Assembly (NCBI GenBank): GCA_016786595.1
Contig: JAEUWB010000059.1
Span: 22,851-86,850 of the forward strand
Source of the DNA: a bacterium
GTDB taxonomy: Bacteria; Bdellovibrionota_C; UBA2361; SZUA-149; JAEUWB01
Length of the DNA stretch: 64,000 nt
Direction of reading: 5' to 3'
Below are positions 8,270 through 17,095 of the stretch, piece by piece. Position 1 is the stretch's first letter, and every line of letters starts with the position of its first letter. The translations under genes were made by a program, and so were the position numbers. The notes beneath the pieces were generated by a model, which searched no databases, was not told the DNA's origin, and saw only the letters and a list, made by a program, of their open reading frames with translations.

Positions 8270-9154
8270 TCAAGCTGTCTTTTTATAAGCGCTAAATTTA
8301 CAATCTTGATTTACGTCGCAGTGCTTACATTTCTGATATTGCGGTGTAGCCATCGCAGGCACACCTGCTTCAATGCTACGCATCTCATCTAGAATCGTAT
8401 CGAGCCAACGAACTTTCTCGGCTGAATTTTTGATTTTTACGGGCCTTAACTCACGACCTAAAAGCATTAGTCCATAGGGCGGTGTTTTTTTATCGCTAGA
8501 CTCAATTAAAGCCATCAAGGCGGTGAGTAAGATTGCATGGCGGTCGCGCACTTTCGTGCTGACCGGACGAATAATTGCAGGAATAATATAGCCATGTTCT
8601 TCAATTAAAGCATCAGGTTTGCCACTTAGGCCGCGCTCTAGGTCGGTATATGTTTTTGCTTCGCGCATACCTGAGACAGCCTCATGATTTTTCATTTCGA
8701 GCACATTCTGGTGCTTGTCTAGGCCTGTACTCTTTTGTAGGACAGATCTGCGTCGATCGATTAGGTCCCAAATGAAAATCAGCACTCCAACGATCAGTAA
8801 AATTAATAAAATTTCAGTTGAGATCAAGGAGTGGCGAGAATGCAATAAAGTTGAAAAAATATCACGCAATTGTCTGCTTTGAGTCGTGCTTGCGTTCGAT
8901 TGGATTGAGTCCCAAAGCATTAAAACAGCAACTACTGCTACTAGTAAATAGTAAATTACCTTTGCATAGCGTCTTAACTCTGCAGAGAGAGATTGAGTTT
9001 TAAACCACTCAGAACGAATATTGCGGACCTCATTCTCGCGCGAGTCCTGCTGAGTTTGATAGCTCTTTTTACCTGAGATGTTTTTTAAGCGCCAAGATTC
9101 TGGGCAAACCACATAGCTTGCCAGTTCTTCAGCCTGAATAATGCGTTCCGGCAT
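8270..9154 (-). CDS. membrane-anchored Cas4/RecB-like (PD-(D/E)XK) protein, altered active site
   Basis: 294 aa. Four cysteines are placed as in Cas4-type iron-sulphur nucleases: C17 in VVCPESWRL and C276, C279, C285 near the end (CKHCDVNQDC). Between them lies a GKPDALIEEHGYIIPAIIRP segment (residues 178-197) that matches the Cas4 pattern of an Asp followed by (V/I)PxExK, but the Glu and Lys positions read Ile and Arg. Two hydrophobic helices, about 66-82 and 112-130, are inserted in the N-terminal half. So the fold and cluster look kept, while nuclease activity is doubtful. It starts 2 bases after the stop of gdh and is surely cotranscribed with it. There is no CRISPR array nearby. Function unknown. 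Confidence 0.7.
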   Translation of the reverse strand: MPERIIQAEELASYVVCPESWRLKNISGKKSYQTQQDSRENEVRNIRSEWFKTQSLSAELRRYAKVIYYLLVAVVAVLMLWDSIQSNASTTQSRQLRDIFSTLLHSRHSLISTEILLILLIVGVLIFIWDLIDRRRSVLQKSTGLDKHQNVLEMKNHEAVSGMREAKTYTDLERGLSGKPDALIEEHGYIIPAIIRPVSTKVRDRHAILLTALMALIESSDKKTPPYGLMLLGRELRPVKIKNSAEKVRWLDTILDEMRSIEAGVPAMATPQYQKCKHCDVNQDCKFSAYKKTA

Positions 9155-9156
9155 GC

Positions 9157-12100
9157 TTAATTTTGACGCTTACGAGCAATTGCGCGTAAGTGGCTGCAAA
9201 TCACATGTAGGCTTGAAATCTGTAGGCTGCCGTTAAGCATATGCGTAGTATTTGCTGTAAAAGTATTGACAGTCTCTTTGCGTTTTTGCAGATATTTTTC
9301 AATTGCTTCCGCATCGGTTCGTCCCGTTTCAGAAATAATCGATTTGGTGATGGTGGTTATGCCCTGTCGTAACTCGGAAGTAAGGGAACGCAATGAAATC
9401 ATGTCCCAGCGATTTGTGACCGGCAGTTGTGTTGCCTGTGACAGAATTTCTGGGATCGTAAAGCGCTCTGATAAAATAAAAGCAACTTTTGCCACTTCAA
9501 TTAAATCATGACCGGTCTTGTCAGCGACATCGATGATGTCTAAGAACATAGCGCCGTAGGAAAGGGAACGCACTTTTTCAGCGACGCTACGTGCTAGGCC
9601 TGCATTTTCAAGCTCAGCGACGAAGGCCTGGAAGAGCTTGAGCTCCTTAGGGGCTAAAATTTTATTAATTTGCGAGGATAGGACGCGGAAGCGGCCACGA
9701 TAGTGCTCAATTTCTGGTTCAAGTGAGCCACGGTCAGAACGCTGTTCTAAAAACCAGCGAGTCATGCGGTCAAGGCTGTTACTTAAGCTTAGTGCTGCAT
9801 GTGAGAATTCATGAACGCTTGCAGCGGTATCGAGAATCCTTAGCTGCATCCAAATTTCCCTTGCATCTGCAACTGCGGTGCCAATCAGAAATGCACTGAC
9901 TACATCTACGTCATTTAAGCTTGTTTCTTGAGCAACGCGGTTGACGAAAGCTGATCCCATTAATTCAACAGTAATATTCACAACTTGCTTAGTGATGATT
10001 TCGCGCCTGAGCGGATGATTTTTTACTGCGTCAGGATATGTTTGCACGAGTTCTGCAGGGAAGTAGTCAAGCAAGAGTTTTTCTAAAAAAATGTCATCGG
10101 GTAGTTTGGTTTTAACGATTTGGTCGCTGAGTATTAATTTAGCATAGCCAATTAATAGAGCTAAAGTAGGCCGTGTTAGGCCGCGTTTTTCTTTGATGTA
10201 GCGCGTAATAATCTCCTCGTCAGGAAATCCATCACGAACGCGGTCAACTACTCCTACTTTAGCGAGGCGATCGATCATTGCAGCATAGATATCCAGATTG
10301 CGTTGGCTTCTTCTTTCTCCAAGCGAAATGACGATGTTTTGCAAGCGATTCCGCTCTAATACTAACTCTGCAACTTCATTGGTCAACTTTGCCAATAGTG
10401 CGTTGCGTGCAGGGACTTGCATTGTGCCTTGTCGAACAAGCGTATCAAGTAGGATTTTAATGTTGACTTCGTGATCGGAGAGATCTACTCCACCGGAGTT
10501 ATCGACGGCATCAGTGTTAATTCTTCCGTGGACGTCACGTGCGAATTCAACGCGTCCAATTTGAGTTGCACCAAGATTTCCGCCCTCGGCAAAGATTTTG
10601 GCACGAAGCTGTTTGCCATTAACACGGCAATCATCGTTGGCGCGATCGCCTGCTGCTTCATGTGATTCAATTGAAGCTTTGACATAAGTTCCAATCCCGC
10701 CGTTCCAGATGAGGTCGACAGGTGCTTTGAGAATTACATGCATTAGTTCCATCGGCGTGAAAGAACTCTGCTCTGTTGCAAGTACTTGCATCGCTTGTGA
10801 ACTTAATTGAATTTCTTTATCAGCTCTGCTCCAAACCCCACCACCAGTGCTAATCAGAGATTTATTGTAATCGTTCCAAGATGATTTAGGTAATTCAAAT
10901 AAGCGTTTACGTTCGGAGTAGGAAACTGCAGGATCTGGTGAAGGATCGATAAAGATATGGCGATGATCAAACGCTGCAATTAATTTTGCATTTTTAGCTA
11001 AAATCAAACCGTTACCAAAGACATCGCCCGACATGTCGCCAATTCCGGCCATTGTATAAGTTTCCTTCTCGACATTTCGGCCGAGGTCAGTAAAGTGGCG
11101 CTTAACTGACTCCCATGTGCCACGCGCTGTGATTCCAACTTTTTTGTGGTCATAGCCATTTGAACCACCAGAGGCAAAAGCATCACCTAACCAAAAGTTA
11201 AATTCTTTTACTGCCAGTTCATTCGCGGTATCGCTAAAAGTTGCCGTGCCCTTGTCTGCGGCAACAACAAGATATGGATCAACCTCATCATAAATCACAG
11301 TCTTCTCAGGATGAACGACTTTCCCATCACAGCGGTTGTCAGCTAATTCTAAAAGGCTGCGGATAAATTGCTTATAGGCTTCAACCACATGCTCAGAAGT
11401 AATTGCTTTTCCAGCCGGATGTTTAGCGATAAACCCACCTTTGGCTCCAGAGGGGACAATGATGGTGTTTTTGATCATTTGTGTTTTTACGAGCCCAAGT
11501 ACTTCAGTCCGAAAATCCTCAGGTCGGTCACTCCAGCGAATTCCCCCGCGAGAGACTCTACTACAGCGCAGGTGCACGGCTTCAACGGCTGGACTGTTTA
11601 CATATGTTTCATATAGCGGGCGTGGAGTTGGCATTGTTGTAATTTTCGAACAATCGATTTTGAAGGCAATTCTCTCACAAGTGTCATTACGGAAAAAATT
11701 TGTTCGCACGATTGACTGAATCAGATTCAACATTGCCTTGATGATTTTGTCATCGGCAGCAAGTTTGATAGACCTTGCTAATTCGCTGGCGCTGCGTAGT
11801 ATTTCCGCAAAGCGCGTTGCTCGTTCCGTTGCATCAAGCGCGGGATTGAAACGTTGGTAAAACATCGCAACAATCATTTTGACGATCTGTGGATAACGAT
11901 TTACCGCAGCAATTAATTGCTCGCGGGTCGTACCGATTTTAATCTGCCATAAATATCCAAGCATCGCTCGCACCAGCGCAATGTCGCTGAGGTGCAGACC
12001 AGGATTAATCAAGAGAGAATTAAGAGAATCATCGATGGCCTTGCCGTTAAGGATTCCTTCGAGTCCTGGAATAAAGATACTGCGTAATGCTTCGATTTCA

Positions 12101-13872
12101 GTTTGTTCAGTTGAGCGTAAATTTACTACAAAGCGCGACATCGAAAATTCAAATTGCTCAGGTTTAGTGCTTGAAGTTGCAAGCTCACTTTGTACTTCCA
12201 AATTTACATGCTCAAGCACTGGAATTACAGAGCTTAGGCTGAGAGGCTTACCAAGTTTGTATACAGTAAGAATCAGCTGTTCACTTTGAGCTGTTGGTCT
12301 GACTTCGCAACGAATTGCATTACTATGAGACAGGGTAGAAATTACACGAGCATCTAAGGCCGCCTCGATTGGCGTAACGGCAGAGCGGTATTGCTCTGGT
12401 AGGAGCTGTGCAATGCGGCGGATCGTAAGCCGTGGAACGTCTGTGATCTTGGCTTTACTCGCAGCATCAAGCACGGACTCTTCCCAAGTTTGAGTAAGTT
12501 GGCCAAGTTCGGCTTCAATTTTCTGGATATCAAGTGCTTGAGCCTGAGCCTGAGCATAGGGGAATGAAACATACATGCGCGCAAATTGTTCTTCGGTAAT
12601 TGCTAATACTACATGCGAAGATTCTCGGGGGATATTAGTAATTTGTTCTATGTAGTTTTTTACTACATGCGGGGCGCGATCAGTGAAACGCACACGCGGC
12701 ATCGCAATCATAATTGTCGTGTAAGTATCACTTGCATCGGTGCGTAGTTGCACAGTTACTGCTTCACGATGCTCACGCGCAAGTAGGAGCTCTACGTGAT
12801 CTTTGAGCTCATTAAAAGTCATTTGGAATAGTTGAATTTTGGGGATCGTATTTACGATTGCAATAATTGCTTTGTAGTCATGCGCGTTAGGAATCGCGCC
12901 CTCGGTTTTTAATAAATCTTGCAGCTTTTTCTTGAATGATGGAATGCCCGAGACTTCAAGTGAGATTGCGTGTGAGGTTAAAGTGCCAGCTACTGCAAAG
13001 ACGCTACCATCTTGCATTGGAATGATAATTACATCGATAGGTTGACGTTTATGAACGATACTATAGGAGGGGCTTTGTAATACGATACAGCTTTGTTTGA
13101 GTTCGCGCGCGCGTTCAGCCACAGCGACGCAGTGCTTAGTAAAAGCAACGCGCTTGACGTTTTCACTGAATAATCCAAGTCGAGTGAGCCTGCCTCCAGA
13201 TGCTCTGAGTACCCCCATCAAGACCATTCCAGAAGTTGTGAGCCATAAAAGAAATTCAGACAGCTCAGGCCAGTCTGGAGAACTTACGCCTTCAAGCATG
13301 CGTACTGCTTCATTCGTTTCGCGCAGCATTACAGGAAAATCATCGGTAACTTGCACAAGTTCTGGGAGTAATTCCTGCAATTGAGCTTCAAGCTGATCGA
13401 TTGATAAGTCAATACGACTGACTTCGGCGTAGTTGATCGACACATACTGATCCGACTTTTCCAAAATCATCGGATGATGAAAACAATGCACCTCAAGTTT
13501 AAGCGCACGGAAAAGTTCAAGCAGTGAGTCGACGATAAACGGACGGTCAGCTAAAGTTAGCCTGATTAAAATATGCTGAGCACGCGGGTCTCCAGGCTTA
13601 GCTGTTTCTACGCTGAGCAGTACTCTTTTGTCAGTGGTTTTAAATTGATTGTATTGTTCAGCCATTTCCTGAGCAATACGTTCGAGGGTATCTGTTGTCG
13701 TTGCCTCAAGGTAATCTGACGGGGCTCGGCCAAATAAGACCTCGAAAATACTACGGTCGTCATATGGAGATACTGGTGATGCTGCTAGTGAAGACTTGCT
13801 AACCTTCTGAAATTCTTCATATCTGAGGTTAAACAAAGATGTATTTTTCTGAGTTGCCATTCCCGTATTCAT
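9157..13872 (-). CDS. gdhB: large NAD-specific glutamate dehydrogenase (GDH-160/180 type)
   Basis: Oxidative deamination of glutamate to 2-oxoglutarate with NAD+, a catabolic cytoplasmic enzyme. At 1571 aa it is in the size class of the giant bacterial NAD-GDHs (about 1550-1650 aa). The N-terminal half is the regulatory region (for example RLTLADRPFIVDSLLELF at residues 83-100). The catalytic part has VPSGAKGGFIAKHPAGK, NGGIGTYVKAS and the long helical C-terminal domain. ATG 13872 is preceded by CAGGAG at good spacing; a second ATG four codons on is less well placed. The Cas4-like gene follows after 2 bases. No frameshifts were seen. Confidence 0.95.
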   Translation of the reverse strand: MNTGMATQKNTSLFNLRYEEFQKVSKSSLAASPVSPYDDRSIFEVLFGRAPSDYLEATTTDTLERIAQEMAEQYNQFKTTDKRVLLSVETAKPGDPRAQHILIRLTLADRPFIVDSLLELFRALKLEVHCFHHPMILEKSDQYVSINYAEVSRIDLSIDQLEAQLQELLPELVQVTDDFPVMLRETNEAVRMLEGVSSPDWPELSEFLLWLTTSGMVLMGVLRASGGRLTRLGLFSENVKRVAFTKHCVAVAERARELKQSCIVLQSPSYSIVHKRQPIDVIIIPMQDGSVFAVAGTLTSHAISLEVSGIPSFKKKLQDLLKTEGAIPNAHDYKAIIAIVNTIPKIQLFQMTFNELKDHVELLLAREHREAVTVQLRTDASDTYTTIMIAMPRVRFTDRAPHVVKNYIEQITNIPRESSHVVLAITEEQFARMYVSFPYAQAQAQALDIQKIEAELGQLTQTWEESVLDAASKAKITDVPRLTIRRIAQLLPEQYRSAVTPIEAALDARVISTLSHSNAIRCEVRPTAQSEQLILTVYKLGKPLSLSSVIPVLEHVNLEVQSELATSSTKPEQFEFSMSRFVVNLRSTEQTEIEALRSIFIPGLEGILNGKAIDDSLNSLLINPGLHLSDIALVRAMLGYLWQIKIGTTREQLIAAVNRYPQIVKMIVAMFYQRFNPALDATERATRFAEILRSASELARSIKLAADDKIIKAMLNLIQSIVRTNFFRNDTCERIAFKIDCSKITTMPTPRPLYETYVNSPAVEAVHLRCSRVSRGGIRWSDRPEDFRTEVLGLVKTQMIKNTIIVPSGAKGGFIAKHPAGKAITSEHVVEAYKQFIRSLLELADNRCDGKVVHPEKTVIYDEVDPYLVVAADKGTATFSDTANELAVKEFNFWLGDAFASGGSNGYDHKKVGITARGTWESVKRHFTDLGRNVEKETYTMAGIGDMSGDVFGNGLILAKNAKLIAAFDHRHIFIDPSPDPAVSYSERKRLFELPKSSWNDYNKSLISTGGGVWSRADKEIQLSSQAMQVLATEQSSFTPMELMHVILKAPVDLIWNGGIGTYVKASIESHEAAGDRANDDCRVNGKQLRAKIFAEGGNLGATQIGRVEFARDVHGRINTDAVDNSGGVDLSDHEVNIKILLDTLVRQGTMQVPARNALLAKLTNEVAELVLERNRLQNIVISLGERRSQRNLDIYAAMIDRLAKVGVVDRVRDGFPDEEIITRYIKEKRGLTRPTLALLIGYAKLILSDQIVKTKLPDDIFLEKLLLDYFPAELVQTYPDAVKNHPLRREIITKQVVNITVELMGSAFVNRVAQETSLNDVDVVSAFLIGTAVADAREIWMQLRILDTAASVHEFSHAALSLSNSLDRMTRWFLEQRSDRGSLEPEIEHYRGRFRVLSSQINKILAPKELKLFQAFVAELENAGLARSVAEKVRSLSYGAMFLDIIDVADKTGHDLIEVAKVAFILSERFTIPEILSQATQLPVTNRWDMISLRSLTSELRQGITTITKSIISETGRTDAEAIEKYLQKRKETVNTFTANTTHMLNGSLQISSLHVICSHLRAIARKRQN

Positions 13873-14002
13873 CTGCAGTAACTCCTGAATGTCAGTTGAA
13901 TCGGGTTACACACGCAAACACCGCAACTGAACACTAATTTCGAGCCGTTATATTACTACTTATTCACAAAAAACGCTACGGCGCGGATTTTTAATTATGG
14001 AA

Positions 14003-15226
14003 TTAATATGTTTTTAGCTGATTTGTTGCTTTGATGTAGGTTGCCTCAAAATTATTAATAATTTCAAGCCATTGCGCTGATGCTTTGCCAGAATCTACAA
14101 TCTCGCGAAAAGCACTACTGCCAAAAAGCAGATCAATCGCTGGCACCTCTTTAACGAATTCATAGGCATCAGTACGCCACGAAAAGTCACTTGCAAAACA
14201 TTTCTTCGCTGCATGAATCATCGCTAATCCAAGTCGATAGGGCTTAAAAGTACTTCGATCTGTAACGTGAATTTCAACCCCATAACAGTTCAGGCCAGAA
14301 AATTTATGAAACTTCGGAATAAAGATAGCAGGGCGTAAGATGCAACCTTGAATTGAACCAGTCTGGGCAATTGCATCAATCCATTTGCCGCTGTCAATAA
14401 AAGGAGCGCCAATTAATTCAAATGGCTTTGTCGTTCCACGACCTTCGGAAATATTGGTCGCCTCAAATAAGCAGGCCCCCGGATAAACAACCGCAGTATC
14501 AACTGTCGGCATGTTTGGTGAAGGAAAAACCCACGGCGCTGTGGTTTGATCGAGATACTGTTCACGCTTCCAGCCCAGCACATTCACAATCTCTAAATCT
14601 ACAGCAACAGGCTCACAGCTTGCTCCTGCAAGGGAAAAACCAGCCTGAAACAGTTTCGCTAGCTCACCGAGTGTCAGTCCGTGTCGGTTTGCAATCGGAT
14701 GAATTCCACAAAAAGAACGACAAGCAGTCGTCAGTGGAGAACCTTCAATTTGACTTCCGCCAATTGGGTTTGGACGATCTAAAACAACAACACGGATTTT
14801 TAACTCCGCCGCGCGTTGCATGCAAAAATATAGTGTCTGAGCAAACGTGTAATAGCGCGTGCCAATATCAACGAGATCAAACACCAATGTATCAATGCCT
14901 GCAAGTTGCTCTTTAGTTGGCATTAAACTTTCAAAACTACTGCCATAGAGACTGTAAATCGGAATTTTTAATTTTGCATGACTTGCATTGCCGACTGCCT
15001 GCATGTCTTGATGACCACCAAAAAGCCCGTGCTCGGGGCCAAAGAGCGCCTTGATCTTAATTGAACCTGATTTTACAAATGCAGACTCACTCAGGAGGTC
15101 AATCAAATGTCGATAATTCGAATCCACTGCAGCATGATTCGTGACAACCGCCAGAGACGCACCCTCTAGGCGCGCAAACGCTTCATCGCGTAAAACATCA
15201 ATCCCTGTTTTTATTTTTTGTTTCAC
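14003..15226 (-). CDS. namZ: DUF1343 protein, exo-beta-N-acetylmuramidase NamZ-like (GH171)
   Basis: 407 aa. The family (DUF1343, now glycoside hydrolase 171) removes MurNAc from the non-reducing ends of peptidoglycan fragments. Family motifs seen: GIDVLRDE, VTNHAAVD, ALFGPEHGLFGGHQ, IPIYSLYG, FDLVDIGTRYYTF, VLDRPNPIGG, the NRHGLTLGEL segment and WVFPSPNMPTVDTAVVYPG with EGRGTTKPFE. No N-terminal signal peptide is visible (it starts MKQKIKTGID), so the enzyme may act in the cytoplasm on imported muropeptides. That would supply AmgK and MurU encoded at 6.2-8.0 kb. Its first 29 bases overlap the end of the DUF971 gene. Confidence 0.87.
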   Translation of the reverse strand: MKQKIKTGIDVLRDEAFARLEGASLAVVTNHAAVDSNYRHLIDLLSESAFVKSGSIKIKALFGPEHGLFGGHQDMQAVGNASHAKLKIPIYSLYGSSFESLMPTKEQLAGIDTLVFDLVDIGTRYYTFAQTLYFCMQRAAELKIRVVVLDRPNPIGGSQIEGSPLTTACRSFCGIHPIANRHGLTLGELAKLFQAGFSLAGASCEPVAVDLEIVNVLGWKREQYLDQTTAPWVFPSPNMPTVDTAVVYPGACLFEATNISEGRGTTKPFELIGAPFIDSGKWIDAIAQTGSIQGCILRPAIFIPKFHKFSGLNCYGVEIHVTDRSTFKPYRLGLAMIHAAKKCFASDFSWRTDAYEFVKEVPAIDLLFGSSAFREIVDSGKASAQWLEIINNFEATYIKATNQLKTY

Positions 15227-15569
15227 TTAACTCACGCAGTAAGGCAAACGAATATATTCCGGAATCGTGCTGGTCACCCCAACGCATCCCTAAGGCATAT
15301 TGGCCGATTGCCCATATCGCTTGCAAGTCTGTTTCTTCGCTCAAGTTGGATTTCAAGACTTTTAGTTTAAAACTTGGACGCGCTGCCGCCCCGCCTAAAG
15401 GTTGACTGTGACTCGTATCACCGCGTTGCTCCTGGCAAGTCGCGCAGGGACAAGCACTTCTGAGCTCGCCACTACTAAATTCAGCCGTTAATCCATCATT
15501 CCACGTTATTGCTAAACCTGTTCCGGTATTATTTTGAGCCAGACGCTGAATACGAAGAGGAGTTTGCAT
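15198..15569 (-). CDS. DUF971 / GBBH-like N-terminal domain protein
   Basis: 123 aa. The WNDGLTAEFSSGELRSACPCATCQEQRG stretch with CPCATC, and the C-terminal YALGMRWGDQHDSGIYSFALLREL, are the signature of the DUF971 domain also found at the N-terminus of gamma-butyrobetaine hydroxylases. In many bacteria this small protein is next to or fused with the Mrp/ApbC Fe-S carrier; no Mrp gene is present here. It overlaps namZ by 29 bases and starts 16 bases after the end of the prenyl synthase gene, so the three form one minus-strand unit. Biochemical role unknown. Confidence 0.85.
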   Translation of the reverse strand: MQTPLRIQRLAQNNTGTGLAITWNDGLTAEFSSGELRSACPCATCQEQRGDTSHSQPLGGAAARPSFKLKVLKSNLSEETDLQAIWAIGQYALGMRWGDQHDSGIYSFALLRELSETKNKNRD

Positions 15570-15585
15570 CTTTAACGCCCACGCA

Positions 15586-16590
15586 TTAAGCCACGCGATT
15601 CAAGGTAAAGTTAAGTAAATTTTCCAATAATAAACGAACTTTCTGATTGCCCGAGTTGATATCCGACAGCGCCTCAAGCGCCTTGCCTGCATACTCTTGG
15701 GCAATTGATTTTGCTTTCTCGATAATTTCTGAATCGCGTAAATAGGTTACAACTGCAATTCGCTGTTCTTCTGTGATTTCGTCTTGAGCAAAAAAATCCC
15801 GCGCCTTTGTTTCGCCACTTTTAAGCCAAAGCACATTCACCAGCGAGGGAGTCTTTTGCTTGAGATCTGTTCCCGAAGGTTTGCCCAGCAAATCTGCAGA
15901 TGAGGTTACGTCAAGAATATCGTCCACCATCTGAAAAGCAATTCCCGAATAATGCCCAAATTTTTTAAAATTCTCTTGGTCTGCCTTGGAGCCGCCAGCA
16001 GTGTGACAGCCTGAGAAACAGGCCAGCGCAAAAAGCGATGCTGTTTTTTTGGCAACAATATCTACATATTCAGCCAGGCTAACTTCACGGCCAGGATTTA
16101 AAAATCCCTCTAAAATCTCTCCCTCCGTAAGCTCAACACAGGCTCGTTCCGTGGCCCGCACAATTTCTGGGTCAAGCTTTGCACATAGCCCAAATGCTCG
16201 AACTAATAAAAAATCGCCCGTCAATAAACTCGGCATCATGCCATATTCGGCATAGGCAGACTTTTTATGCCGCCGCACTGGGCTCTGATCGATGATGTCA
16301 TCATGCAAAAGCGTTGCCATGTGAATCAATTCAATTCCAGCCGCAATATCAATTAACGCCGCATTGGGCTGACTCAGCCCGGATAACTTGGAACTCAATA
16401 ACGCTAAAAGTGGGCGAATGCGCTTGCCGCCCTGGGCAAGTAAATAAGTGGAAATTTCAGAGATTTGCTTGGCGTCGCTGGATAAACAGGAAGAGATGCG
16501 GGATTCAACCTCGCGCATGTCTGCGTTCAATAGCGTTGCAATTTCATTCATGATTGATTGCGAAGATGTCGTCTGCAAAGCTGTCATCAT
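15586..16590 (-). CDS. ispB: polyprenyl diphosphate synthase (IspB-like)
   Basis: All-trans prenyltransferase that builds the long isoprenoid chain of menaquinone from FPP/IPP. GGKRIRP is at residues 54-60, the first Asp-rich motif DDIID at 97-101 in LIHMATLLHDDIID, and the second DDILD at 223-227 in GIAFQMVDDILD. Residue bulk upstream of the first motif (MATLL) is consistent with long-chain rather than geranylgeranyl products. It is 334 aa, a normal length. The start is uncertain among M1, M2 and M14. It is the first gene of the minus-strand unit leading to DUF971 and namZ, and it fits the menaquinone operon at the start of the window. Confidence 0.9.
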   Translation of the reverse strand: MMTALQTTSSQSIMNEIATLLNADMREVESRISSCLSSDAKQISEISTYLLAQGGKRIRPLLALLSSKLSGLSQPNAALIDIAAGIELIHMATLLHDDIIDQSPVRRHKKSAYAEYGMMPSLLTGDFLLVRAFGLCAKLDPEIVRATERACVELTEGEILEGFLNPGREVSLAEYVDIVAKKTASLFALACFSGCHTAGGSKADQENFKKFGHYSGIAFQMVDDILDVTSSADLLGKPSGTDLKQKTPSLVNVLWLKSGETKARDFFAQDEITEEQRIAVVTYLRDSEIIEKAKSIAQEYAGKALEALSDINSGNQKVRLLLENLLNFTLNRVA

Positions 16591-16672
16591 CGAAAAAATC
16601 TTAGATTTAGTTCTGGTTCCTCGGAATGACTCATCGCTTAAAAACTAACAGCTACTCAGCGTTTTCGTAATA

Positions 16673-16706
16673 AGTGAACAGATTGCTTCGCTGCGATCGC
16701 AATGAC
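16673..16706. repeat. half copy of the CATTGCGAG-type palindrome
   Basis: AGTGAACAGATTGCTTCG followed by a variant CTGCGATCGCAATGAC, one arm of the palindrome seen whole at 17866-17964. It lies between ispB and the tRNA-Glu region; the surrounding bases hold no gene. Confidence 0.7.
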
Positions 16707-16755
16707 TCGTAAGCGTAAAGATTTGCCTTATCCCAGCCGCACAGGCTAGAAAAAA

Positions 16756-16918
16756 TCAAATCCCCTTAACAAATGTCTTCATGAAAACGTTGGCGTCCCC
16801 AAGGGGCCCTCAAGAGGTCCCCAAGGGGATTACTGAATTTGAAGTGCCGCCCTTCGGCGTCACATGTTCAAATCCCCTTAACAAATGTCTTCATGAAAAC
16901 GTTGGCGTCCCCAAGGGG
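16756..16918. repeat. tRNA-Glu 3'-tail duplication: 51-bp direct repeat plus palindromic insert
   Basis: Bases 16756-16806 and 16868-16918 are the same 51-bp sequence (112-bp offset). The second copy is the 3' flank, CCA and acceptor/T-stem of the tRNA-Glu gene. A third copy of GTCCCCAAGGGG begins at 16817. Between the long copies lies an imperfect palindrome, 16823-16879, whose outer arms are AAGGGGA and TCCCCTT (T-arm sequence of this tRNA in both orientations) around a core, 16838-16875, with inner stem GTGCCGCC / GGCGTCAC. Confidence 0.85.
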
Positions 16919-16978
16919 ATTTGAACCCCTGTTCCCGCCGTGAAAGGGCGGTGTCCTAGACCCCTAGACGATGGGGAC
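16903..16978 (-). tRNA. tRNA-Glu (anticodon UUC)
   Basis: Read on the minus strand, the gene starts GTCCCCATCGTCTAGGGG and ends GGGGACG-CCA, with CCA encoded at 16903-16905. Acceptor stem GTCCCCA pairs with TGGGGAC. The anticodon arm CCGCCCTTTCACGGCGG puts UUC in the loop. The T-arm is CAGGGGTTCAAATCCCCTT. The cloverleaf is complete. Its 3' half is copied downstream (see the adjoining repeat). Confidence 0.95.
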
Positions 16979-17023
16979 CAAAGTTTTCAGCTGTAATAAA
17001 TTACACTCAAAAAAGCCTACGCT

Positions 17024-17051
17024 TTCTAATGAATTACAGCATTTCGGTCAA
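17024..17051 (-). promoter_or_regulatory. possible promoter of tRNA-Glu
   Basis: On the minus strand TTGACC (17046-17051) is followed after about 16 bases by TAGAAA (17024-17029), an acceptable sigma-70-like pair about 45 bases before the mature tRNA. Weak -10, so low confidence. Confidence 0.3.
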
Positions 17052-17095
17052 GACATCTCGTTAAACACACGAATTTGCGCTATTCACTACACTTT

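Noticed and set aside
16756..16918. Direct repeats near tRNA-Glu as a small CRISPR array
   Set aside because: Two long copies and one short one of tRNA-derived sequence with unequal spacing; no cas operon. The Cas4-like gene at 8.3 kb is linked to gdh, not to an array.
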